DNA from: Pseudomonas fluorescens
GTDB lineage: Bacteria; Pseudomonadota; Gammaproteobacteria; Pseudomonadales; Pseudomonadaceae
Length of the DNA: 64,000 bases
NCBI RefSeq assembly: GCF_001307275.1
Contig: NZ_CP012831.1
Location: 5,386,501 to 5,450,500, forward strand
Direction: 5' to 3'
The notes beneath the pieces are model-generated. The model did not search any database, had not been told where the DNA came from, and saw only the letters and a list, made by a program, of their open reading frames with translations. The first letter of the stretch is position 1. Every line of letters begins with the position of its first letter. Made by a program: the position numbers and the translations under genes. Below, in pieces: positions 41,641 through 49,915 of this stretch.

Positions 41641-43278
41641 ATGGACCCCTTGATGCGACCTATTGAGCTCACCAGCCTTTCCTTTGCCACGCTGCTGTGC
41701 GTGGCCTGTTCGAGCCAACCGCCTGCCACATGGAGCTACGTCGACGCCCAGGGACGGGCCAATCTTCCCCCCGACCAGGCCTACCCCGAGCTCTTTGAAG
41801 CGGTGCAGCGTGGGCAGGTGTTCACCGACCAGAAGCATTTCGTGGACGCACTGCCCAACCGTGATCCGGCGCAAATCCGCGCCGATTACCTGGCCCGACG
41901 TGACCACGACGGCTTCGATATCAAGGCCTTCGTGAAAGACAACTTCATCGAATCTGGCCAAGCCGAAAGCCCGGCGCCCAAGCCCGGCGCTCCGATCCAG
42001 GAACACATCGACAGCCTCTGGCCGATCCTGAGCCGATCCTACAGCCAGGTGCCGGCCTACAGCAGTTTGTTGCCCTTGCCGCAGCCCTATGTGGTACCTG
42101 GCGGACGCTTTCGCGAGATGTATTACTGGGATTCGTATTTCACCATGCTGGGTCTCGAGCAAAGCGGCGATAAGGCCCGGGTCCGCCAGATGACCGATAA
42201 CTTTGCCTACATGATCGACACCTACGGCCACATTCCCAACGGCAATCGCACCTACTACCTGAGCCGGTCGCAGCCGCCATTCTTCGCCTACATGGTGGCG
42301 TTGCAGGCGCGTATCGAAGGTGACCAGGCCTATGGGCGATACCTGCCACAGCTGCAGAAGGAGTATGCCTATTGGATGGCGGGTGCCCAGGCACTAAAGC
42401 CCGGTGCTGCGGATCGGCACGTGGTCAAACTTGCCGACGGCAGCGTGCTCAACCGCTATTGGGATGCCAGCCCGACGCCTCGACAGGAATCCTGGTTGCA
42501 AGATGTCCGCACCGCCGAACAGGCGCCGGACCGGCCCAAGGAAGAGGTCTGGCGTGACCTGCGCGCCGGCGCCGAAAGTGGCTGGGACTTCAGCTCGCGC
42601 TGGTTGGACGACGGCCAGAACCTGGCGAGTATTCGCACCACGGCCATTGTGCCCGTGGACCTCAATAGCTTGATCTATCATCTGGAACAGACCATCGCCA
42701 AAGCCTGCGAGACGGTGCAGAACGCCCCGTGCGTCCAGGCTTACGGCCGGCGCGCCGAACTGCGCCAGCGGGCCATCGAGCAGCACTTGTGGAATGCCGA
42801 CAAAGGTTTCTACGTGGACTACGACTGGCAACGCCAGCAACAACGCCAGCAGCTCACGGCCGCGACGCTTTTCCCGCTGTACACCGGCCTGGCCAGCGCC
42901 GAACATGCCCATCGCACCGCCGATGCGGTCCGTGATGGTCTGTTACGTGTCGCAGGTATCGCCACCACCCAGGTCAACACTGGCCAGCAGTGGGACGAAC
43001 CCAATGGCTGGGCACCGTTGCAATGGGTCGCGGTGGAAGGGCTGGACCGCTACGGGCACACCGCGTTGGCGCAACAGGTAGGCAGTCGCTTCTTGCAGCA
43101 GGTCGAGAACCTCTACCGCAAGGAAAACAAGTTGGTGGAGAAATACGACCTGTCCGGACGGGGCGACGGCGGGGGAGGTGGCGAATATGAATTGCAGGAC
43201 GGCTTCGGCTGGACGAATGGGGTGACGCTCAAGCTGCTGGGTAAATATGGCAAGACTTCCTCAACCCTTGGCGAGTGA
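41641..43278 (+). CDS. treA: Periplasmic trehalase (GH37)
   Basis: The 545-residue protein has an N-terminal export segment (F-A-T-L-L-C-V-A-C-S-S) that might be a lipobox, though the -3 position is Cys. GH37 signatures are present: P-G-G-R-F-R-E-M-Y-Y-W-D-S-Y and Q-W-D-E-P-N-G-W-A-P-L-Q. The general-acid Asp sits in E-S-G-W-D-F-S-S-R-W. It hydrolyses trehalose to two glucose in the periplasm. An in-frame ATG at 41653 is an alternative start. It is monocistronic and ends 16 bp before a REP pair. Confidence 0.93.
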   Translation: MDPLMRPIELTSLSFATLLCVACSSQPPATWSYVDAQGRANLPPDQAYPELFEAVQRGQVFTDQKHFVDALPNRDPAQIRADYLARRDHDGFDIKAFVKDNFIESGQAESPAPKPGAPIQEHIDSLWPILSRSYSQVPAYSSLLPLPQPYVVPGGRFREMYYWDSYFTMLGLEQSGDKARVRQMTDNFAYMIDTYGHIPNGNRTYYLSRSQPPFFAYMVALQARIEGDQAYGRYLPQLQKEYAYWMAGAQALKPGAADRHVVKLADGSVLNRYWDASPTPRQESWLQDVRTAEQAPDRPKEEVWRDLRAGAESGWDFSSRWLDDGQNLASIRTTAIVPVDLNSLIYHLEQTIAKACETVQNAPCVQAYGRRAELRQRAIEQHLWNADKGFYVDYDWQRQQQRQQLTAATLFPLYTGLASAEHAHRTADAVRDGLLRVAGIATTQVNTGQQWDEPNGWAPLQWVAVEGLDRYGHTALAQQVGSRFLQQVENLYRKENKLVEKYDLSGRGDGGGGGEYELQDGFGWTNGVTLKLLGKYGKTSSTLGE

Positions 43279-43293
43279 ATGCCAATGAACCCA

Positions 43294-43382
43294 TGTGGGA
43301 GCGAGCTTGCTCGCGATGACGGCGTGCCAGCCACCTTCAATGCTGCTGAACCGCCGCTATCGCGAGCAAGCTCGCTCCCACA
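43294..43382. repeat. REP pair (inverted)
   Basis: GTGGGAGCGAGC..GCTCGCGAT (43294-43316) faces ATCGCGAGC..GCTCCCAC (43359-43382) across about 43 bp. It is the same family as the array at 2521. It lies between the convergent ends of the trehalase and the diguanylate cyclase genes, a usual place for REPs. Confidence 0.93.
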
Positions 43383-43436
43383 AGGGGGGGTGGTGGGTGT
43401 CAAATCTCACCGTCATCCTGGAAAAAAGTGGGCTCG

Positions 43437-44390
43437 CTATTCATGCACCGTCACCCGATTGCGCCCGGTCTTCTTCGAGGTATACAGCGCCTGGTCGGCC
43501 CTGGCGATCAGCTCGGCGTGGTCGTTCGAGGGCTGGCTCAGGTCGGCCACTCCCAGGCTGACGGTGAAGCGGATAGTCTGGTCGTTGAACTGCACTTCCA
43601 GCGCTTCGATAGCCTTGCGCAGGCGCTCGGCGAAAATCTGTGCGCCGGCCTTGTCGGTGTCTGAAAGCACTACGCCGAACTCTTCACCGCCATAACGCCC
43701 GGCCACGTCGGACTCGCGCACATGCTCGTGCAGCAGCCTGGCGACGTGCTCGATGACCTTGTCGCCAGCCTGGTGGCCGTAGGTGTCGTTGACCCGCTTG
43801 AAATGATCGATGTCGAGCATGACCAGGCTCAACGCATGGCCATAGCGCTGGTGCCGGGCGTAGGCGGCTTTCAGATTGCCCTCCCAATAACCGCGGTTGT
43901 ACAGGCCGGTCAACTGATCGGTACTGGAAAGTCGCTGCAGCTGTGCGTTGGCGGCCTGGAGCTGATGCCGGTTGGTGGCGACGTCGGTGACGTCATAGAT
44001 CACCAGGCAGATATGCTTGATGGTGTTGTCGGGCGAGCGCAGCGGCAACAGCGTGGTGTTCTGGTACATGAACGCTTCCTGGCCGGTGATCGGCTGGTAA
44101 CTCTTGAAGCGCATCAAGTACGGGCGCTGCTCCCAGACCGTGAACGCTGGCGTGCCCAGGGTCGCGACGCTTTCCACCTTGCGGCTGAACCATTGGCGAT
44201 CGATTTCAGGGAACAGGCTGAAAAAATGCTGGTTGTGCGCGTCCTTGGGCTGCACCCCGGAGCGGTTCTCCATGAAGGTGTTCCAGACTTGCACGCGGTA
44301 CTCGCGGTCGAGCACCACCACCCCGACGTCGATGCTCTGAACGATGGCCAGCAACCAGTGGAATTCGTTCAGATCGATGGATTCGCTCAT
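43437..44390 (-). CDS. PAS-GGDEF diguanylate cyclase
   Basis: This 317-residue protein has a PAS domain at residues 12-130 (V-G-V-V-V-L-D-R-E-Y-R-V-Q-V-W-N) and a GGDEF domain at 150-315. The catalytic motif is G-G-E-E-F, with the usual D-x-D-x-F-K-x-x-N-D nucleotide-binding segment, so it should make cyclic-di-GMP. It is soluble, with no TM helix. It starts three bases after the stop of the REC-CheC/CheX gene, so the two form an operon, and the REC protein may modulate it. Confidence 0.94.
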   Translation of the reverse strand: MSESIDLNEFHWLLAIVQSIDVGVVVLDREYRVQVWNTFMENRSGVQPKDAHNQHFFSLFPEIDRQWFSRKVESVATLGTPAFTVWEQRPYLMRFKSYQPITGQEAFMYQNTTLLPLRSPDNTIKHICLVIYDVTDVATNRHQLQAANAQLQRLSSTDQLTGLYNRGYWEGNLKAAYARHQRYGHALSLVMLDIDHFKRVNDTYGHQAGDKVIEHVARLLHEHVRESDVAGRYGGEEFGVVLSDTDKAGAQIFAERLRKAIEALEVQFNDQTIRFTVSLGVADLSQPSNDHAELIARADQALYTSKKTGRNRVTVHE

Positions 44391-44393
44391 GGC

Positions 44394-45404
44394 TCAGTTC
44401 ATCAGGTAGGCGAGTTTGTGGGTCAACCGTTCGACGGAGTCCTCCGTGAACAACAGCAACAGGTCGAAACGAATATCGTGCCCTTCCAGGCTGTAGCTGA
44501 TTTCCACCGCCAGGGTCTTTTTCCAGTGTTTGCTGTTGTCCCGGATCAGTTCCTCGATGGCCGCGTGCTGGCCGAGAATCTGCGGGTGGCCTTGGGAAAA
44601 CACCACGTCGATCTGTTCGGCAATGCTGCTCAGGCATGCGCCGATCAAGACGCTGGAAAGGTCCAGCAACATCTCCAGGTCCGAATAGTCGGCGCTCTGG
44701 CGCTGCATCAATTGCGCGATGTCGGCGATTTCCGAGTCATGGAAGATCAACAGGGCTTCGCCAGCGATGCCGCTGCCGATAAACCCCTGGCAGATCGCGG
44801 TGAGTTGCTGGGAGCTGCCGACGTCGGTCAAGGCCATGTGCAACTCCCCGACCTCGAGGAGGTTCACGTTCGGCACCGGCAATTGCACGAAGACCCCCAG
44901 CACCTTGGCGATCAGGGCCGCTGCCCGGCCGATGGCCACGTTGACCGTCTCGCGGAACACATCGTGGAAACTGATGGCCGTGTTCGTGACCGAACGATTC
45001 TGCAACGGCACCTGGCTGGGTTGGGCCAGTAGCCCCAGCCGCGCCAGCGTCTGGCGCAGGTCGTTTTCATCGAACGGTTTTTTCAGGAACGCCAGCGCGC
45101 CCAGCTCATGTACGCGGCGCACCGCCTCATCCTGGACGTCACCGGAAATCACGATGACCTGCGCCTTCAATCCTTCGTCGCGCAAGGCGCCCAATACCTG
45201 GTAGCCATCCATTTCCGGCATGGTCAGGTCGAGCAGCACCACGTGCCCCAGGCCCTGGCGTATGGCGTCCATGGCCTGGCGGCCATTGCTCGCCTCGGTG
45301 ACCGAAACCGGCCAGTCTATCGGCAGTGCACGCAACACCTGTTTGCGCGCCATGTTGGAGTCGTCACACACCACCAGGGGAATCAACGACACAGGAACGA
45401 CCAT
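44394..45404 (-). CDS. Response regulator with C-terminal CheC/CheX-like domain
   Basis: This 336-residue protein has a REC domain at residues 8-125 with phospho-acceptor Asp59 (V-V-L-L-D-L-T-M-P), switch residues V-I-S-G and K-K-P-F. The C-terminal 200 residues match the CheC/CheX-like phosphatase fold, with E-L-H-M-A-L and a long helical S-S-V-L-I-G-A-C-L-S-S-I-A-E segment. It lacks a DNA-binding domain, so output is by protein contact or phosphatase activity. It is co-transcribed with the diguanylate cyclase and may be the partner of the orphan kinase at 49916. Confidence 0.88.
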   Translation of the reverse strand: MVVPVSLIPLVVCDDSNMARKQVLRALPIDWPVSVTEASNGRQAMDAIRQGLGHVVLLDLTMPEMDGYQVLGALRDEGLKAQVIVISGDVQDEAVRRVHELGALAFLKKPFDENDLRQTLARLGLLAQPSQVPLQNRSVTNTAISFHDVFRETVNVAIGRAAALIAKVLGVFVQLPVPNVNLLEVGELHMALTDVGSSQQLTAICQGFIGSGIAGEALLIFHDSEIADIAQLMQRQSADYSDLEMLLDLSSVLIGACLSSIAEQIDVVFSQGHPQILGQHAAIEELIRDNSKHWKKTLAVEISYSLEGHDIRFDLLLLFTEDSVERLTHKLAYLMN

Positions 45405-45630
45405 GGGTGACCAATGGCAGGGGAGGAGGGGCTACTGACATCATTCATAGGCTTGCAAAGACCCTTTGATTAACGAACCGGGTTTATCAAGCTTAGCGTC
45501 CTGCACGAAAACTGCGGGGCTCGGTTGCATTAGAAACTGGACCAATAAGTCAGGGGCGTCAACTGCACTTCGTCATTCACACCCCACGCAAAGCCACGGT
45601 CGACGCGCGATTGGCCATGGCGGGCGCGGT

Positions 45631-45662
45631 TTGTGGTCTATAGTTTTCAGCAGACCCGGAAT
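45631..45662 (+). promoter_or_regulatory. Promoter-proximal sequence shared with the kinase gene
   Basis: TTGTGGTCTATAGTT followed by a CAG-A-CC-GG-type stretch lies about 100 bp before the GGDEF-EAL start. The same TTGTGGTCTATAGTT occurs before the kinase gene (reverse complement at 51869-51903). CTATAGT resembles a sigma-70 or RpoS -10 box. The wider gap 45405-45759 shows no gene. Confidence 0.65.
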
Positions 45663-45759
45663 CTTTCCGTACCGGCGATCAGGGACTGCGGACGCCTCGC
45701 GCCGTAGCTGCATCGGATACCCGCAGGCCGTCAGCAGTGAACAATGCAGGGAGCACACC

Positions 45760-48132
45760 ATGGCGATCCAACGGGCGAGTGTAATGACGTCGGCCCCGGA
45801 TATCGTTCATCGTGAAAACGCCCTGGCCGATGGGACGAGCCATTGGTTTCGGCGCGGCTTCGACCAGGCCAGGGAAGCCTACATCCTGTTCCCGCTGCTG
45901 GCCGTTCTGCTGTTGGTGGTCATCTGGGCGGGCACCCTTTACTTGATCAAGGTCGAACAGGCCCGCGCGCAGCAGGGGATCGCCGAGGCGAGCCTGGAAA
46001 TCGGCGCCACCTACGAGGCGCAGATCCTGCGGGCAGTGCGTGAAATCGATCAGACTCTCAAGCTCGTCAAGTACACCTACGAATCCGAGCGGGAGCCCAA
46101 CCCGCTGCCCAAGCTCAAGGCTCGCGCCTTGTTGCCTTCTCCCTACTTGTTCGACGTCAGTGTGGTCGATGCCAGCGGCCGGGTCGTCGCCAGTACCCAG
46201 CCGAGCGAAGCCGGAAGCCGAATGGCCAAGGATGAGCTGCAAACGCTGGGCCCGGACACGGCGCTGTCGATCAGCCGTCCGTGGAAAAGCCCGGTGACGG
46301 GGGAGTGGAAGTTGCGTTTCAGCCGACGGCTCGATGGCGGGGATGGCGCGTTCGCCGGGATCGCCATGGTCGAGGTCGATGCCGCCTATTTCGTCAGCAG
46401 TTATGACGCCTCGAAACTCGGCAATCACGGCTTGCTCGGCCTGTTGGGTATTGACGGTGTCTTTCGGGCACGGCGCAGTGGAGAGGACGTATCGGCCGGC
46501 GACTCGATCGATTACGCAAGCGTGGTACCGGACACTGAAAACACCGAAGCCGTACGCGCGATCAATGCGGGGGATGGTGTGTGGCGCTACACCAGTGCCC
46601 GCCAGCTCTACGACTTCCCACTGGCGGTGATTGTCGGGTTGTCCGAGGAAGAACAACTGGCCGCGGTGAACCAGCAAGCGCGTACCTACCTGTGGCGCGC
46701 CACGGGCGGCAGTCTGGTGCTGGTGTTGCTGGCGGGGCTGCTCGCCCGGATGAGCTGGCAACTGGTGCAAAGCCGCTTGCGCGCCGGCGAAGCGAAAATC
46801 GCCTACGCGGAAAGTGTCGAGTACCTGGCCTATCACGACGGCCTTACGGCCTTGCCCAATCGCAGTCTGTTCAGCAAGCTGTTGGGCCAGAGCATCCGCG
46901 AGGCCAGCCGTTATGATCGGCAACTGGCGGTGCTGTTTCTTGACCTCGACCGCTTCAAGCAAGTCAACGATACCCTGGGGCACGATGCCGGCGATCAACT
47001 GCTCAAGGAGGTCGCGCTGCGCCTCGAGGCGTGTCTGCGCGGCAGCGATACGGTGGCTCGATTGGGCGGCGACGAATTCGTGATCTTGCTGCCGGAGCTG
47101 TCGCAGGACAACGACGTGGCGACTGCCGCCCAAAAAATCCTGACCGCCATAGCCCGGCCCTTCAACCTCGAGGGCCAGGAGTTCCGTGTGACCGCCAGCG
47201 TTGGTATCAGTGTGTACCCACAGGATGGCCTGGACGAGCAGACGCTCAAGAAAAACGCCGATATCGCGATGTACCAGGCCAAGCAATGTGGCAAGAACAA
47301 CTTCCAGTTTTACTCCGCGAAGCTGAACGCGGACTCACTGGAACGGCTGACGCTGGAGCTGAGCTTGCGCCACGCGCTGGAGCGCCAGGAGTTCCAACTG
47401 CACTACCAGGCCAAGCGGGACATTCCCAGTGGCCAGATCACCGGTATGGAAGCGCTCCTGCGTTGGAATCATCCCGACCTGGGTATCGTGGCGCCCATGC
47501 AATTCATCCCGGTCGCGGAAGAGACCGGTTTGATCGTGCCGATCGGCAAGTGGGTGCTCAAGACTGCCTGCCGGCAAAACGTCGCCTGGCAACGACAAGG
47601 GCTGCCACACCTGGGGGTCGCTGTGAACCTCACGGCTCGGCAGTTCGCCGATGAGAACCTGTTGACGGACTTGGCCGAGATACTGGCCGAAACCGGTATG
47701 GACGCGCGCCTGTTGGAACTGGAGATCGCCGAGAGCCTGCTCATGCAGGACGTCAAGAGGGCGTTGAATGTACTGACCGGGCTCAAGCGCCTGCAGGTCC
47801 GCATCGCCATCGATGATTTCGGGATCGGTTATTCGTCGCTCTCCGCGCTTGAGCAGTTTCCGCTGGATGTCATCAAGATCGACCGCTCGTGTATCTGCGA
47901 TACCAGCAGCGTGTCGGAAGACAAAGCCCTGACCGAGGCCATCATCGCGATGGGCCGGACCCTCAGCCTGACCGTGGTGGCCCAAGGCGTGGAAACCAAG
48001 GAGCAGGCCGATTTCCTGCGGGATAACGCCTGCGATGAGTTCCAGGGTTTCTACTTCAACAAACCGGTGCCCGCCGATCAGTTCAAGCTGTTGCTGCAAG
48101 CCCAGGCGGCTGGCACGGGGCTCGGTACGTAG
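45760..48132 (+). CDS. Membrane sensor with GGDEF and EAL domains
   Basis: The ATG at 45760 follows AGGGAG. The 790-residue protein has TM1 at about 40-62, a periplasmic PDC/Cache-like sensor (about 70-310), TM2 at about 315-335, then GGDEF and EAL domains. The catalytic motifs G-G-D-E-F and E-A-L-L-R-W are intact, so both making and breaking cyclic-di-GMP are possible. The N-terminal 340 residues are highly similar to the histidine kinase at 49916-51778. It converges on the PstS-like gene (8-bp gap). Confidence 0.95.
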   Translation: MAIQRASVMTSAPDIVHRENALADGTSHWFRRGFDQAREAYILFPLLAVLLLVVIWAGTLYLIKVEQARAQQGIAEASLEIGATYEAQILRAVREIDQTLKLVKYTYESEREPNPLPKLKARALLPSPYLFDVSVVDASGRVVASTQPSEAGSRMAKDELQTLGPDTALSISRPWKSPVTGEWKLRFSRRLDGGDGAFAGIAMVEVDAAYFVSSYDASKLGNHGLLGLLGIDGVFRARRSGEDVSAGDSIDYASVVPDTENTEAVRAINAGDGVWRYTSARQLYDFPLAVIVGLSEEEQLAAVNQQARTYLWRATGGSLVLVLLAGLLARMSWQLVQSRLRAGEAKIAYAESVEYLAYHDGLTALPNRSLFSKLLGQSIREASRYDRQLAVLFLDLDRFKQVNDTLGHDAGDQLLKEVALRLEACLRGSDTVARLGGDEFVILLPELSQDNDVATAAQKILTAIARPFNLEGQEFRVTASVGISVYPQDGLDEQTLKKNADIAMYQAKQCGKNNFQFYSAKLNADSLERLTLELSLRHALERQEFQLHYQAKRDIPSGQITGMEALLRWNHPDLGIVAPMQFIPVAEETGLIVPIGKWVLKTACRQNVAWQRQGLPHLGVAVNLTARQFADENLLTDLAEILAETGMDARLLELEIAESLLMQDVKRALNVLTGLKRLQVRIAIDDFGIGYSSLSALEQFPLDVIKIDRSCICDTSSVSEDKALTEAIIAMGRTLSLTVVAQGVETKEQADFLRDNACDEFQGFYFNKPVPADQFKLLLQAQAAGTGLGT

Positions 48133-48140
48133 AGCCGTAC

Positions 48141-48590
48141 TCATTGCGACTCGAGCGGCACTGCCCTGACGCTGCCGTCCAGCTCCCGTGCCTGGATATA
48201 GCCGATGGTGTCGGGGTTCTCTGCGATACGTTTCTTGACCTCCGCCCCGCTCGAAACCGCCTGCGGCGGCTGGCCCCTGCCGGTGAAGATGATTTTCGAC
48301 CAATGCGCCTTGAGCTGGGCTGCGGACTTGCCGGTGAACGTTGTGTAGAACTCATCGCGGGTCGGTGAATCTTCTGTCTGGTCAATGGGAATCGCCTGTC
48401 CGCCGCCGGGAAAACGACTGGCCTTGCCCAGGAAAATATCCGCCACCTGATTGCGCGCGAGCGTCTTCACCGGGCTGGACGCGGCGACGACCACCACCAC
48501 GTCGGCCTTGACGGCAACGCTGGCGGCGCACAGGGCGAGCCCCGCCATGGCGAATCCGATGAGTCTCACAACCCACATGGCCTGCTCCAT
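48141..48590 (-). CDS. PstS-like periplasmic phosphate/anion-binding protein, short form
   Basis: The 149-residue protein has a hydrophobic export signal (V-V-R-L-I-G-F-A-M-A-G-L-A-L..V-K-A-D). The mature part has the PBP-like features of small 'phosphate ABC transporter substrate-binding' proteins: N-Q-V-A-D-I-F-L-G-K-A-S-R-F-P-G-G and T-R-D-E-F-Y-x-x-F-T-G-K. At this size it covers one lobe only. It overlaps the porin stop by TGATG, so the two are translated together. It lies between two genes with the same membrane sensor, and it may present a ligand to that sensor. Confidence 0.85.
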   Translation of the reverse strand: MEQAMWVVRLIGFAMAGLALCAASVAVKADVVVVVAASSPVKTLARNQVADIFLGKASRFPGGGQAIPIDQTEDSPTRDEFYTTFTGKSAAQLKAHWSKIIFTGRGQPPQAVSSGAEVKKRIAENPDTIGYIQARELDGSVRAVPLESQ

Positions 48591-49822
48591 CAGAAGACAA
48601 AATCAACAGCCAGGCTGATGACGTTGAGCGAGCCCCCCGACGTGAAGTCCGGTTGGGGGTTGATCAACGGACCGACCGAGTTGCCCTTGAAACGTGTGTG
48701 ATCGAATTGCACTTTGGCGTCCATGTTCTTGGTGAAATCCCAACGCATACCCAGGGAAAGGGTCTGCAGGCCTTCGTTCGAGCCCAGGACGCTGTTGAGC
48801 GCACCGTTGAGTTCGGCGGCCGTGCCCGCCAAGGCCGGCGGCAAGGTCGATAGCGTCAGGCCCGGGCTGGAGACTTCTGTTTCGGTCCTGGAGCGCGCGT
48901 AGGTGACATAGGGGGTGAACGCTGCGATGCGGTACCCGCCGCTGATGTACCAGGCGCTGGTCCTGCCCAGGCCGGAACGGCTGTCGAGACGTCCCCATTC
49001 ACTCATGACGAACCAGTCGCCCGGATCGTAGCCGGCACCCACGCCGATAAAGTCGACGGGGGTGTCATCGGAGTCGTAGCGATCGGCGATGGCGATGCCT
49101 TCCGGACCGAACTCCCTGAACGTATCGAAGAGTGAATTGAATGGCTCCAGGGTCAGGTCGGCCTTCATGTAGGTGATGCGTGTGGTGAGGGCACCGAGTT
49201 CGGTGGTGTTGGTGACCCCCCAGAGATTTCTCGTCAGCGCCTTGCCGGTCCCGTCGGAATCGCGGCTGTCGGTCTGGCCGTAGTGGGCCTGCACCGTGTT
49301 GGTGATTTCATCGACTCGAAACCGGTAGCTGCCATCAATGCCGTCGCTGCTGGAGATCGGCATCAGGCCGTAGACCTCCATGGGCGCCCGCACCCAGGGC
49401 AGGGTGTAGCCCACTTTGCGGTTGTCGGATACCAGGAACGTCGGCAACACGGTACGGCCAATGCGTGCGCTGAAATCCGGCGTGAACTGGTACTTGATGT
49501 TGGCCCACTCGACGAAGGGCCGGTAACTGTTGTCGTAGCGCTGCTCGGAAATGACCTGCACCACGGCCGACAGCTGCGGGGTGAAATTGGCGGTCAGTTG
49601 GGCGCCTATCAGGCTGTCGACGTCGGCGCTCCAGTTGCGCGAATGCCCCGCGCCGTTGGGCTTGAAGATACTGGACGTGAAGTCGGCTTTTTTCTCGCTG
49701 GAATGGACGATCCCCACCGTGCCGAAACTGCTCAGCGAGAACATGTCGGCTGCGTCGGCACTGGCACCGCCGGCATACAGCGTCACGACTACCAAGGCCA
49801 AGGTATTGGGCTTTTTCACCAT
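48590..49822 (-). CDS. Outer-membrane porin-like protein
   Basis: The ATG at 49822 gives 410 residues with a signal peptide (M-V-K-K-P-N-T-L..A-S-A-D-A). The rest alternates beta-strands (Y-I-S-G-G-Y-R-I-A-A-F-T-P-Y-V-T-Y-A-R) and ends in hydrophobic A-V-D-F-V-F, whose terminal Phe is the outer-membrane insertion signal. The substrate is unknown. Its stop overlaps the start of the PstS-like gene, and the kinase gene lies 93 bp upstream on the same strand, so kinase, porin and binding protein may form an operon. Confidence 0.88.
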   Translation of the reverse strand: MVKKPNTLALVVVTLYAGGASADAADMFSLSSFGTVGIVHSSEKKADFTSSIFKPNGAGHSRNWSADVDSLIGAQLTANFTPQLSAVVQVISEQRYDNSYRPFVEWANIKYQFTPDFSARIGRTVLPTFLVSDNRKVGYTLPWVRAPMEVYGLMPISSSDGIDGSYRFRVDEITNTVQAHYGQTDSRDSDGTGKALTRNLWGVTNTTELGALTTRITYMKADLTLEPFNSLFDTFREFGPEGIAIADRYDSDDTPVDFIGVGAGYDPGDWFVMSEWGRLDSRSGLGRTSAWYISGGYRIAAFTPYVTYARSRTETEVSSPGLTLSTLPPALAGTAAELNGALNSVLGSNEGLQTLSLGMRWDFTKNMDAKVQFDHTRFKGNSVGPLINPQPDFTSGGSLNVISLAVDFVF

Positions 49823-49915
49823 GGGGGTCAAGGTAACCTCGTTGCGTGGATCGCCATTCGTCTGTTCCTTGTAACGTTGGCTGAAGCTGCGCGTTATCAC
49901 GCGCCGAAGCGTAGC

